From a virus, in IMG/VR virus record IMGVR_UViG_3300030503_000102, positions 1 to 27,047 of that record: 27,047 bases of DNA, one strand, 5' to 3'. The notes below the pieces were generated by a model. It worked only from the letters and a program-made list of their open reading frames with translations, searched no databases and was not told the DNA's origin. Positions 6,449-13,639 of this stretch are shown in pieces (position 1 is the stretch's first letter; each line of letters opens with the position of its first letter). A program made the translations under genes and the position numbers.

Positions 6449-8610
6449 CAGAATCCACCTGTATACGTGTCAGGTGAAGATGGACCAATCGGACCTTCAT
6501 GCGGCACAGCGAAGCCCACTGGCTGCTGTGGCATGAGGGCTGCCCCGTTCTGGATCATCGTGGCGTGACCATCGGCCTCGGTGCCGGGAATCTTGGCGAC
6601 GAGACTGGCGGTCTTGGCTTCTTCCAGCTGCACCTGCGTCTGTGTCTTGGCAGCGATGTCCTGCGCGCGCGCCGTCGCGAGCGTGGCTTGTGCCTGATGA
6701 TGGGCAGCCTGCGCAATGACCTGCGGCGGCGGCGGTGCGGGCGGCGCGGGCGGCGGATCGTTCGGTCCTGGCGGGATAATGCCCTGCTTGACCAGCGCCG
6801 TACGAATCCACTCCACAGCATCGTCAATGCCTGGAACGTCCATCGACTTCATCATCAGGTATTGGCCGATAGCGCCAACAGGTCCCGGCGTCTGCGCCAC
6901 GGTCTGCGCGAACTCCGCCAGTTCCATGCGAGCCGTCTCGTAAGACTTTCCGACCGTTACCGTCACATCGTACTTACCGCGTGAGAGGTCGTTTTCGACG
7001 TATTCCTTACCTGTGACCGGATCAGTGACCATCTTGTTGATCGTGACGTATTTCTCAGCCAGATCAGGCCCCAGAATGCGTATGGAGCGTTCGGCATCAT
7101 AGTAATGCGGGATAGCGTCCACCAGAATCTCACCCAGCCGTTTGAGTGCTTTAACCTGATTGTCCACATAGACGAAGTTGACCACTTCCGCTTGAGCATT
7201 GCGCGCCATGATCGCGCGACCGCTGGTTTCATTTGACTGGCTTCCTACCGACGCGTCATACACACCGGTCGTAGCCTTCATCTCATCGACGGTGATATTG
7301 GACAGGTTCGCGAGGGCTGAAGGTAGCTGCGCCATCGGTTCGCGTGAAGGACCGCCTGGTGCGTTAGGGTCAGCGTTGAACAGCAATACCGGCGGATCGT
7401 CATAGCCTAGTCGTTCGTAATAGCTTTCCAGACCTTTGATCATTGCCGGAGTAGCTTTAAGCGGGCTGTTCGGAAGCTTGGCGACCACCTCCACCATCGA
7501 AGACATTTCAAAGTTGTGAATGGTCTGCGAGTCACGGGCAAAGCGCGTCATTCCTGAGTAAATCTGCTTGCCATCGATACTGATTAGATCACCCCATTGC
7601 GGAACAATCGGGATCATCGAACCACCCCATTTCGTCGGTTCTTCGAGCTTTCCATTGCCTGATACAGGGCACGAATAGATCACGTCCACATCGACTTCGC
7701 GAGTGGATTTGATCGTTACTGGTGGCGTGGCAGCCGGTGGAGGAATAGCTGTAGCGCCAGCTGGTGCCGTGGCTGGATCAACAGGAGGCATAGATTTAGC
7801 TGCATCAGCTTGCGCTTTCTGATAACCCTCATAGTCTTCTTCATCGACAATCGAGCCATCGGAAAGCAATAGGATCGTCTTGGGTTGCTTCTCTGCGTAC
7901 CAGTACTCGGCAATGCGCACCATATCTTCGGTGCACCACAATAGGTCGCTATCACTGTCAGTCCGGGCTACATCGAAGTCCACCACTTCCGCATTAGGCC
8001 AACGTGCTGTGAATGTTGCCTTTGGAATCAGTTCGGAAATGAACCAATATCGCGCGTCGGATCTGTCGAACTTTCGTGCAGATGGATCGCAAAACACGGT
8101 CATTGGATCAAGCACCGCTTCGATCTTCAGACATTGGTCGAACGTATCAGGTGACTCATAGTCCGACTTGACGCGCAGAACGCCATAGCCGCCGCCACAC
8201 GACCACTGGAAGGCAGTGTCATAGGCGTTGTCAGCCGACGAATCGACCTCGATATTTTTGATCATGCCGTTGAGGACTTCTGCCGTGTCAACGTCCTCGT
8301 CATTGGACGCGCGGCATTTAATCTCTGGCTTGTTCTTTAGCTGCTGCCCGGTCACTCGGCGAATCAACTGGCGAACCCGATTGAACTCGTAGTTCGGCTT
8401 GTTGCGGCGCTTGGCCGTGAGATGAGCGTCCCATTGATGCCCAGCCACAAAGGCGAACTTCATGTCTTCGACGCACTGCCGACGTTGTTCGGTGTCGAAC
8501 GTCATAGCATCAGAGGCGCGCTCAAGCATCTCTTTTGTCCACGAATCTTTCTCGACCACTTTCTGCTTGGTTTCACCACCCGTTGAACGGTAGGTCTTGG
8601 ACTTAGCCAT
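6448..8610 (-). CDS. Portal protein, P22 gp1-like
   Basis: The product is 720 aa (P22 portal 725 aa). It has the family's helical N-terminal region (FVAGHQWD, RPNYEFNRV-like NKPNYEFNR), a stem/clip region, and a long Ala/Gln/Pro-rich C-terminal barrel-type tail (from about residue 610). Portal forms the dodecameric ring at one vertex for DNA entry and exit and docks terminase and gp4. The ATG at 8610 has GGAGC six to seven nt upstream and overlaps the end of the large terminase gene by 8 nt. An upstream in-frame start at 8643 would lie deeper in terminase and lacks a Shine-Dalgarno. Confidence 0.92.
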   Translation of the reverse strand: MAKSKTYRSTGGETKQKVVEKDSWTKEMLERASDAMTFDTEQRRQCVEDMKFAFVAGHQWDAHLTAKRRNKPNYEFNRVRQLIRRVTGQQLKNKPEIKCRASNDEDVDTAEVLNGMIKNIEVDSSADNAYDTAFQWSCGGGYGVLRVKSDYESPDTFDQCLKIEAVLDPMTVFCDPSARKFDRSDARYWFISELIPKATFTARWPNAEVVDFDVARTDSDSDLLWCTEDMVRIAEYWYAEKQPKTILLLSDGSIVDEEDYEGYQKAQADAAKSMPPVDPATAPAGATAIPPPAATPPVTIKSTREVDVDVIYSCPVSGNGKLEEPTKWGGSMIPIVPQWGDLISIDGKQIYSGMTRFARDSQTIHNFEMSSMVEVVAKLPNSPLKATPAMIKGLESYYERLGYDDPPVLLFNADPNAPGGPSREPMAQLPSALANLSNITVDEMKATTGVYDASVGSQSNETSGRAIMARNAQAEVVNFVYVDNQVKALKRLGEILVDAIPHYYDAERSIRILGPDLAEKYVTINKMVTDPVTGKEYVENDLSRGKYDVTVTVGKSYETARMELAEFAQTVAQTPGPVGAIGQYLMMKSMDVPGIDDAVEWIRTALVKQGIIPPGPNDPPPAPPAPPPPQVIAQAAHHQAQATLATARAQDIAAKTQTQVQLEEAKTASLVAKIPGTEADGHATMIQNGAALMPQQPVGFAVPHEGPIGPSSPDTYTGGF

Positions 8611-10888
8611 GGAATAGCTCCGAGCGCTGGCCGAAGCCTTCACGGGTGAATTGGGTGGTAAAGGAGATGTTTGGCATAGCGCCGAGGTTTAGCGTGGCGT
8701 AGTCAACGGCAATTAGCCCAGCTGCATCAGCGGAGTGGCTTGACCAATCATGGTGGGGACCTAAGCCGATATTGCGGTTCTCATCGCGCTTTTCGTGATA
8801 CCAGCCCAGCGCTGATCGTCCTGCTTCGGTTTTCTTCTCATCGAACCACATAGAAGGAAAAGCTCTACGCATAGCTTCGATGCGCCTGGAAGCGGCACCT
8901 GCACCCATATTGGGAATGACACGCACATCGAACTGAGCTTCCATCAACGCACTTTGATAGCTCACCTGAAATACCTTGTCGTGCTGTGCTCCATCGTGAG
9001 GAAGAACAAGCTCAGCCTTACCGTAACCGTGATCGCGTAGCCACTGGACATGCACGCTCAAAGGTTGACCAACAGTCTCATAGTGATCCAGCACGCGTAT
9101 CTCTTTGCCAATGAACTGGACGATCCAGATAGCGCATGCGTCAGCTTTGGCACCCGTTCCACCAATGTCCCAATAGGCACGTAGTGTCATTAGAGGGTCG
9201 GCAGATAGATTGCCAATGCGGCCTTGTTCCTTGGCTTCGGCTAAGGCTTTGGCGTAATACGCACCCTCCACGGAGCGTTTATAGCCACCTTCCCATATGT
9301 GATCGTACTGATCTGGCCGCTCCTCAAGGTCGCGCAAGCGCTCACGTTCCAGTTTTGCGGGGAACTTGGGGTTATCGCGCCAATTAAGCTCGACCATCCG
9401 CACGAGAGAGTCAGTCGATAGCCGAAATCGCTTCTCGACGGCGTCAACTTCACGCTCGGGGTTCCATGTCACCCAAAGCTCAGCGTTCCAGTCCGTTCCT
9501 TCCTCACGCAACGTTGGTATCAGCGTAGACCACGCATCGTTCGTGACCGGGCTTGCCTCATCGACCCAGCAAATCAGAATGCGACCCTTTGATTTGATGC
9601 TGGCGATGTTCCGATCTAGACCGGAGAATGCGAACGAGATGCGCCCATCCTTTGACTTGATGTACTTATCGCCTACATCGTAATAGTCAGCTAGCCATTG
9701 TTCGTCTTGAATCGCCCGCTTCACTTCCTCAAGGCTGGAATCCTCAAGGCTATTCATGAACAGGCGAGCGCAGACGATGATGCCGCTAACGCCAGACGAT
9801 CCAAACATCATCCCGCGTACTGCTGCCATCTTGGCGAATGATCGTGTCTTGCCTGAGTTGTGGTTGACGATACCGTTTGACAGGTAGTTCTCAAGCACCG
9901 GCACATGTAAATCCCAATACACAAGGCGGTCGTGCTTGCAAATGCTTTGTATGCCAATCAAACTATGGCGGTCGTGAACACAACTGGGAGAAAACCATGA
10001 ACTATCGTGAACGCCGAGCCGAGGCATGCCGGGAATTGTTCGCTTCTTTCCATCCTGACTTTTCAGGTTGTCGTGATAAAGACCGAGCGAATGAAATTCT
10101 TGAGATGGCTCGCGAAGGAATGTTTTCTGCTGATATAGCGCAACGTCTCGGCATAACTCCAAAGGCTGTGCAGAAGCTTTACCGTCGCTATAACTTCCCT
10201 CAGCTACAGAACTTTTCGCCGCCGCTGCGAGAAGAACGCGTTGGCTGGACAGGTGGCGTGAAGGAAGTTCGCGGGTATCTGTATTCTCGTTCGCCAGGTC
10301 ATCCGCGTGCGTCCAAGTATGGGAACTATGTTGCGGTTCACCGACTTGTGATGGAGAAGAAACTAGGACGATATCTGAAAGGATCGGAGGTTGTTGATCA
10401 TATCGACGGGAATACGAGAAATAACCACCCGGATAACCTTCGTGTTTTTCCGAATAATGCGGAGCATCTTCGCGTGACGCTGAAAGGCCGTGTTCCGAAT
10501 TGGTCGCCGGAAGGCAAAGCTCGGATGGGGACGCCACGTAAACCGAATCAGCCATCGTCAAATCTTGAAGCTCAACCCAGCCTCGATTCGTCAGAAAGCG
10601 ATGCTCGTCCGTTACAGACATTGACCGACCATCCAGAAGAGTCACCAAGTAAAGCTGTTGCTCGTCATATGGAATGGATGGAGTAGCTGGAGCTATAACG
10701 ACTCGACCATCCAGCACCGAGTAAACGCTGCCTCCTTTGAACTCGCTTATCTTCACTTGACCTGAAGGCGTGTCGATAAGCGTATCGGGGTGGCAGCAGC
10801 CGCGCCCACCAAAAGCCCCACGGACGTCTGCTGCTCCCAAAAAGATAGGCCGTAGCTTTGGAGGAAGCTGGACAGTGACTTCGGTCAA
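8603..10888 (-). CDS. Large terminase subunit (TerL) interrupted by an intein
   Basis: The precursor is 761 aa; removing the 314-aa intein leaves 447 aa, close to P22-type TerL (499 aa). TerL is the ATPase/nuclease motor that cuts and packages DNA into the portal. The extein P-loop is rejoined as GGRG+SGKT across the insertion. Walker B is LICWVDE (about 438-444 of the precursor), the coupling motif is WVTWNP (472-477), and nuclease acidic residues are Asp574 (YWDIG), Asp632 (LPHDG) and Asp721 (HSADA). The start is TTG, overlapping the small terminase stop as TTGA; no Met codon precedes the P-loop, so the TTG is needed. The insertion disables the P-loop until splicing, so packaging depends on it. 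Confidence 0.93.
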   Translation of the reverse strand: MTEVTVQLPPKLRPIFLGAADVRGAFGGRGCCHPDTLIDTPSGQVKISEFKGGSVYSVLDGRVVIAPATPSIPYDEQQLYLVTLLDGRSMSVTDEHRFLTNRGWVELQDLTMADSVYVASPSELCLPATNSEHGLSASREDAPHYSEKHEGYPGGYFSYSRRYDQQPPILSDIVLVSSPSQVGEPQHSSHTWTHADDLANENTDTRELPSRHLSSQRVLLAAAAKSSVAEGSYSDGKASAQPLELCRDVALYQQKTFLREPSQEFHSLGLYHDNLKSQDGKKRTIPGMPRLGVHDSSWFSPSCVHDRHSLIGIQSICKHDRLVYWDLHVPVLENYLSNGIVNHNSGKTRSFAKMAAVRGMMFGSSGVSGIIVCARLFMNSLEDSSLEEVKRAIQDEQWLADYYDVGDKYIKSKDGRISFAFSGLDRNIASIKSKGRILICWVDEASPVTNDAWSTLIPTLREEGTDWNAELWVTWNPEREVDAVEKRFRLSTDSLVRMVELNWRDNPKFPAKLERERLRDLEERPDQYDHIWEGGYKRSVEGAYYAKALAEAKEQGRIGNLSADPLMTLRAYWDIGGTGAKADACAIWIVQFIGKEIRVLDHYETVGQPLSVHVQWLRDHGYGKAELVLPHDGAQHDKVFQVSYQSALMEAQFDVRVIPNMGAGAASRRIEAMRRAFPSMWFDEKKTEAGRSALGWYHEKRDENRNIGLGPHHDWSSHSADAAGLIAVDYATLNLGAMPNISFTTQFTREGFGQRSELFHG
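9857..10798 (-). mobile_element. Class-1 intein in the TerL Walker A motif, with antisense endonuclease gene
   Basis: The 314-aa intein spans precursor residues 31-344. Block A begins Cys1-Cys-His-Pro-Asp-Thr-Leu-Ile. Block B has Thr-Asp-Glu-His (intein residues 63-66). Block F is VYWDLHV, and block G ends NGIVNHN followed by Ser+1 of the extein, so every standard splicing residue is present. The Hint parts total about 125 aa (precursor 31-121 and about 315-344), a normal mini-intein size. The intervening 190 residues are Ser/His/Pro-rich with no LAGLIDADG or HNH motif in this frame. On the opposite strand the same DNA encodes an HNH endonuclease. The insertion is at a highly conserved catalytic site, typical for inteins. 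Confidence 0.93.
9997..10686 (+). CDS. HNH homing endonuclease encoded antisense inside the intein
   Basis: The 229-aa protein has a helix-turn-helix-like segment (residues 41-64, SADIAQRLGITPKAVQKL) and an HNH_3-type nuclease core: AVHRLVMEKKLG with His115, VDHIDGNTRNN with Asp134, His135 and Asn139-Asn143, then HPDNLRVF with Asn147. HNH enzymes of this type nick or cut a recognition site, promoting copying of the element that carries them. GGGAG six nt before ATG 9997 decides the start, although the frame is open back to 9877. The gene runs against terL. Its core (to about residue 176) lies opposite the intein linker, and its last 52 residues lie opposite the intein Hint block A-B region, suggesting that the tail is read-through of intein antisense DNA. 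First codon bases of the two genes face each other. No clear promoter was found. Confidence 0.88.
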   Translation: MNYRERRAEACRELFASFHPDFSGCRDKDRANEILEMAREGMFSADIAQRLGITPKAVQKLYRRYNFPQLQNFSPPLREERVGWTGGVKEVRGYLYSRSPGHPRASKYGNYVAVHRLVMEKKLGRYLKGSEVVDHIDGNTRNNHPDNLRVFPNNAEHLRVTLKGRVPNWSPEGKARMGTPRKPNQPSSNLEAQPSLDSSESDARPLQTLTDHPEESPSKAVARHMEWME

Positions 10889-11136
10889 GGCTTGTCCATG
10901 TCAACGAGCTTGATGGAGTGAACTATCTGGAAGGGATTATCTGGGTCTGTAGACATTTCAACGCTCGATAGGTCGGGAACTGATTTCCTTAACAAAATTT
11001 CAGCTGACTTAAGCTGTGTTGCGGTAAGATCACGCTTACCCTCGAAATGGTCATGCAGCCCACGGATTAACATACTCGCCTGTATCTTGGCGCGTATCTC
11101 ATCACTGTGTTTTGGGCGTAGTGTCCGTGCAGCCAT
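10885..11136 (-). CDS. Putative small terminase subunit
   Basis: This 83-aa basic/helical protein (RPKHSDEIRAKIQASMLIRG, then LTATQLKSAEILLRKSVPDL) lies immediately upstream of TerL and overlaps it by TTGA. Small proteins with this LTxxQ...ILLRKxxPDL pattern sit at the terS position in many podovirus-like phages. It is shorter than P22 TerS (162 aa) and has no recognisable full DNA-binding domain, so the assignment relies on position plus the helical pattern. There is no strong Shine-Dalgarno before the ATG. A role as DNA-recognition partner of the motor is inferred. Confidence 0.55.
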   Translation of the reverse strand: MAARTLRPKHSDEIRAKIQASMLIRGLHDHFEGKRDLTATQLKSAEILLRKSVPDLSSVEMSTDPDNPFQIVHSIKLVDMDKP

Positions 11137-11210
11137 TCGTATAAGTCTCGCGTCTCTTAGTCGTTAATATAGTTGCTAACCAGTTCATTAATTAGGCAAA
11201 TAAAAAGGTC

Positions 11211-11375
11211 TTACAAGCCCTTGGTATCGATGTCGATTGGTTCAATATCAGGTTTTACATCTTCCATTTCCATGAGGATTTTCAATACATCGTTGTCAAT
11301 GATTTCCGCCAGTGAATTCACTACCTTATCCAGGGCTTTGGTTAATTCGATTTCGTATTCTTCCAAAATTTTCAT
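11211..11375 (-). CDS. Small acidic hypothetical protein (54 aa)
   Basis: The frame reads MKILEEYEIELTKALDKVV and continues as an acidic, helical 54-residue protein ending in DIDTKGL. AGGTG about 9 nt before the ATG supports translation, and it starts 9 nt after the upstream gene stops. The charge pattern suggests a coiled coil or helical adaptor. No family is recognised. It may be under-called because of its size, but spacing and Shine-Dalgarno fit the dense operon. The 75 nt between this gene and the small terminase are A/T-rich, with a possible -10-like TATATT but no convincing promoter. Confidence 0.55.
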   Translation of the reverse strand: MKILEEYEIELTKALDKVVNSLAEIIDNDVLKILMEMEDVKPDIEPIDIDTKGL

Positions 11376-11383
11376 ATCAGCAC

Positions 11384-11584
11384 TCACCTTACTCCCGCAT
11401 AGTACATCGCCCGGCCCATAACGACAGAATGACGCCGTAGCGCCATGGTAATGCAGTAGGTGAGGTAGGTTTGGCTGGAAACGGTGCTTTTCTTCGATGG
11501 CCTACGAACTAGCTTGCCATCAACAATGTCCATGTCTTCGTATCCCGTGAGGTAGCCAATTTTCTTGGTCGTCATGTCAGTCAT
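11384..11584 (-). CDS. Hypothetical protein, translationally coupled (66 aa)
   Basis: The product begins MTDMTTKKIGYLTGYEDMDIV and has a basic C-terminal half (ALRRHSVVMGRAMYYAG). The ATG overlaps the stop of the upstream gene (ATGA), which decides the start over longer in-frame options. The family is not recognised. It belongs to a run of six very short genes between the late structural genes and the tRNA block, a position where phages keep head-maturation and host-interaction proteins. No function can be assigned. Confidence 0.5.
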   Translation of the reverse strand: MTDMTTKKIGYLTGYEDMDIVDGKLVRRPSKKSTVSSQTYLTYCITMALRRHSVVMGRAMYYAGVR

Positions 11585-11796
11585 CGACCACCGTATGGTG
11601 TGATCCAGCATGCAAGCGAATGACGCCAGTTGTCTATGCGTGAATTGATTCGATCCTTGGCTTTCTTCCAGCGTGAGCGCGTGTCCGGCTTAGGCTGCGC
11701 CCACAATGGCCGTGGTATTCCTTTGAGGAAATCCATTTCTACCTTCAAGTACGCGGTAGCACGTTCTGCAATCATCTGTGGCGTCAGAATTTCCAT
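11581..11796 (-). CDS. Hypothetical protein (71 aa)
   Basis: This 71-residue protein starts MEILTPQMIAERATAYLKVEMDF-like and has a basic centre (SRWKKAKDRINSRIDNW). A strong GGGAGG five to six nt before the ATG supports the start. The amphipathic basic helices could bind nucleic acid or membrane, but no family is recognised. It is coupled to the next gene by an ATGA overlap. Confidence 0.55.
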   Translation of the reverse strand: MEILTPQMIAERATAYLKVEMDFLKGIPRPLWAQPKPDTRSRWKKAKDRINSRIDNWRHSLACWITPYGGR

Positions 11797-11797
11797 A

Positions 11798-11926
11798 TTA
11801 GCCTCCCTTGAACCACTTCATCGGCTTATCGGCAACCTTGCTGGTCGTTTTGGGGCTATTGGACTTCGCGGCGGCTTTCTTAGTCGCTACCGTCTTGGGC
11901 AACGTCGATTTGCTTTTCATCTTCAT
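11798..11926 (-). CDS. Lysine-rich small basic protein (42 aa)
   Basis: The frame encodes MKMKSKSTLPKTVATKKAAA and continues to end in MKWFKGG; about a third of the residues are Lys. GAGGA six nt before the ATG gives clear translational support, and its start overlaps the stop of the upstream gene. Such Lys/Ala/Ser-rich peptides resemble small phage histone-like tails or nucleic-acid-binding proteins, but that is inference from composition. It is easily missed by gene finders because of its size. Confidence 0.55.
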   Translation of the reverse strand: MKMKSKSTLPKTVATKKAAAKSNSPKTTSKVADKPMKWFKGG

Positions 11927-12090
11927 GCGCATTCCTCTAGGAAATTCATGGCTTGTTCGTGCTGACGGTGCTTTACATCCATTGTCATGTAGGTCGTGAC
12001 CAATGCGTTGATCAATTCCCTCTTGGATAGCGAACGCAAATCACGCGATCCCCACATACCCATAAACGGCAACTCTTCTTCGTCGTTCAC
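11923..12090 (-). CDS. Hypothetical protein, GTG start (55 aa)
   Basis: The product begins with GTG (M)NDEEELPFMGMWGSRDL and has a helical C-terminal part (KHRQHEQAMNFLEECA). The GTG overlaps the stop of the upstream gene as GTGA, and the end overlaps the next start as ATGA, so it is locked into the coupled run of small genes. The family is not recognised. The central LSKRELINALVTTYM looks like a short helical module. Confidence 0.5.
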   Translation of the reverse strand: MNDEEELPFMGMWGSRDLRSLSKRELINALVTTYMTMDVKHRQHEQAMNFLEECA

Positions 12091-12311
12091 TTGAACCCTC
12101 GTGAGCTACGGTGACTATCGAGCTTGGCGCGTGCCTTGGCTTGGATCGTATCGGCTGTCTTGGCGGATATATTACCTGCATTCTTGGCACGTGTTGCGCC
12201 TGAGATAGCGGCACGGGCGTGGTTCGCGTCATTGATTGGGAATGATCGTCCCTTACCTGCGAAATCCGATTTGGGCAACGCTTTACGGGCTTTGGTAGTG
12301 AGCTTAGCCAT
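12087..12311 (-). CDS. Small conserved phage/prophage protein, DUF6582-like
   Basis: This 74-aa protein follows the pattern of a small basic family: KLTTKARKALPKSDFAGKG, then a FPINDANHARAAISGATRAK stretch. The motif LPxxxFA followed by FPIxDxxHAR is common in phage and prophage small proteins of unknown role, sometimes near head-maturation genes. GAGG five nt before the ATG supports the start. It is upstream of, and overlaps, the GTG-start gene. The family label is from memory of the motif; the function is unknown. Confidence 0.55.
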   Translation of the reverse strand: MAKLTTKARKALPKSDFAGKGRSFPINDANHARAAISGATRAKNAGNISAKTADTIQAKARAKLDSHRSSRGFK

Positions 12312-12319
12312 ATCAACCT

Positions 12320-13105
12320 CTAGGGATATTGGATAGTGTAAGGCCCATTGCTTGAGCCGTAGATAGCATTTGGAAAGATCGGTCTGTCTAATACCTCAAA
12401 CTGGAACTGTTGGCTAGTGATTTCGCCATTGCTCCATGTAGCCGTCGCTTGCAATGCTCCCCATCCCGCATAATTGAACGCAGCATCACACGCTACTGTG
12501 CGGTTTGTGGACTCTATACGGGCATTCGATATATTGATCGACCACGGGCTTGTGCAGTCCCACCGGACAGCCACAATTGTTACACCTAAAGGCATAGCCC
12601 CATTGAAGTCTGCCACGCAACAGCGCTTGGAAAACCTACGGATACGCCTAGACTCATTCCGTGCCGCTGTATAGCCACTCACGAACGACCGCGTAACACG
12701 GCCTAGCTCGCCACAATCGGGCGTTGATGGCGCAGGTGGCGCAGGCGGATTAGCCGTAGGCGTCAGCGTAGCCGTATCGGAAGCACAGCCCGAACCGGGG
12801 TTGACCGTGACTTCATAGCTGGAACCGCCTGTGGGCAAAGTGGCGCTGTACGCTGTAGGCGTTTCGCTCAGGGTGACATTCAGCAGGCTAACCGTGGTCG
12901 AACCGTTGAAATAACTGACGTTGGCTGTCGTGATCCCTGCCACGCTAGAACCCGTAAAGGCGATGGTGTCACCGGTTGCCACGCTCCCCGTGTAAGCCAG
13001 TGTCGTCTCGTCGTTCACGACCACGTAACTTGTGCCATCCCAGCAGGCGGGTGGCGTATTCGTGCCATCCGTGAAGTTGGCGGCTGTGGTGAAAAGGTTA
13101 GCCAT
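12320..13105 (-). CDS. Putative virion-surface or adhesin-like protein with beta domains
   Basis: The 261-aa product has two parts. The N-terminal 115 residues are Thr/Ser/Gly/Val-rich and look like an Ig-like or beta-sandwich domain. A Pro/Ala linker (PPAPPAPSTPD) leads to a C-terminal domain with several Cys and Trp residues (FSKRCCVADFNG, VAVRWDCTSPW, GWGALQATATWSN). No transmembrane segment or signal peptide is seen. It overlaps the glycosyltransferase gene by 8 nt. A two-domain beta protein beside a glycosyltransferase in a late region suggests a virion surface protein, but this is inference and the family is not recognised. Confidence 0.5.
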   Translation of the reverse strand: MANLFTTAANFTDGTNTPPACWDGTSYVVVNDETTLAYTGSVATGDTIAFTGSSVAGITTANVSYFNGSTTVSLLNVTLSETPTAYSATLPTGGSSYEVTVNPGSGCASDTATLTPTANPPAPPAPSTPDCGELGRVTRSFVSGYTAARNESRRIRRFSKRCCVADFNGAMPLGVTIVAVRWDCTSPWSINISNARIESTNRTVACDAAFNYAGWGALQATATWSNGEITSQQFQFEVLDRPIFPNAIYGSSNGPYTIQYP

Positions 13106-13637
13106 GCAGTTTTCTCACCAAGTCCGCGTGCTGTGGGTACAGTTTACGCGATCCTGACGGATTTATGCGGTAGTTGTAAACCCTGTCGGGCAAGTCAATG
13201 CCTGGGCCGAAGCCATCTGCATGACGGCTCAAGGCTTCATCGCTCAATATCGGCCATGCTCCAAAGTCAAAGCCATTCAGCACATCGCGGCGGTAGATTC
13301 GCAAGTTCTGCCGATTGTCAAAGAGGCGTGGCTTGCCGTTCTGCCAGACCGTCTCCCGCGTGTAAACAGCAGGAGCGCCGGATTGCAAGCTATCCCTCAA
13401 CACAGAAAACGCATTTGGCTCTAGCCAGTCATCGTCGTCTACCGTGGTTACGTAGGGGTGCGAACCCATCGCGTAGCCATGCTGGCGGGCGTGACCAATA
13501 TGACCATCTATGTAGGGAGCCAGATGGACTTCGACCGCGTAGGGAAGCGATACACAGGCGTCAATGAGGCTATACAAGCACCGATCCACCCACGTCACGG
13601 GCGTTTTCGGGCTGATAATGACATGCACGTCAAGCAT
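13098..13637 (-). CDS. GT-A type glycosyltransferase (family 2-like)
   Basis: The protein (179 aa from ATG 13637) begins LDVHVIISPKTP, the usual N-terminal strand of GT-A enzymes, and carries a DDDDW motif (Asp67-Asp70, in VTTVDDDDWLEPNAF) that in this fold binds metal and nucleotide sugar. A later DEALSRHADGFG segment resembles the acceptor/catalytic half. The start lies 2 nt after the 3' CCA of tRNA-Gln and lacks a Shine-Dalgarno. The longer in-frame start at 13682 would translate tRNA sequence (the GSNPARA signature) and is rejected. Possible roles are modification of a virion protein, of DNA, or of host surface sugars. Confidence 0.75.
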   Translation of the reverse strand: MLDVHVIISPKTPVTWVDRCLYSLIDACVSLPYAVEVHLAPYIDGHIGHARQHGYAMGSHPYVTTVDDDDWLEPNAFSVLRDSLQSGAPAVYTRETVWQNGKPRLFDNRQNLRIYRRDVLNGFDFGAWPILSDEALSRHADGFGPGIDLPDRVYNYRINPSGSRKLYPQHADLVRKLHG

Positions 13638-13639
13638 AA

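Noticed and set aside
9877-9996. Longer start for the HNH endonuclease
   Set aside because: The extra 40 codons lie opposite the intein block F region, show no protein-like pattern, and the strong Shine-Dalgarno is placed for the ATG at 9997.
9857-10798. LAGLIDADG or HNH endonuclease domain in the intein's own frame
   Set aside because: The linker in the terminase frame is Ser/His/Pro-rich with neither motif; it reads as the reverse complement of the antisense gene.
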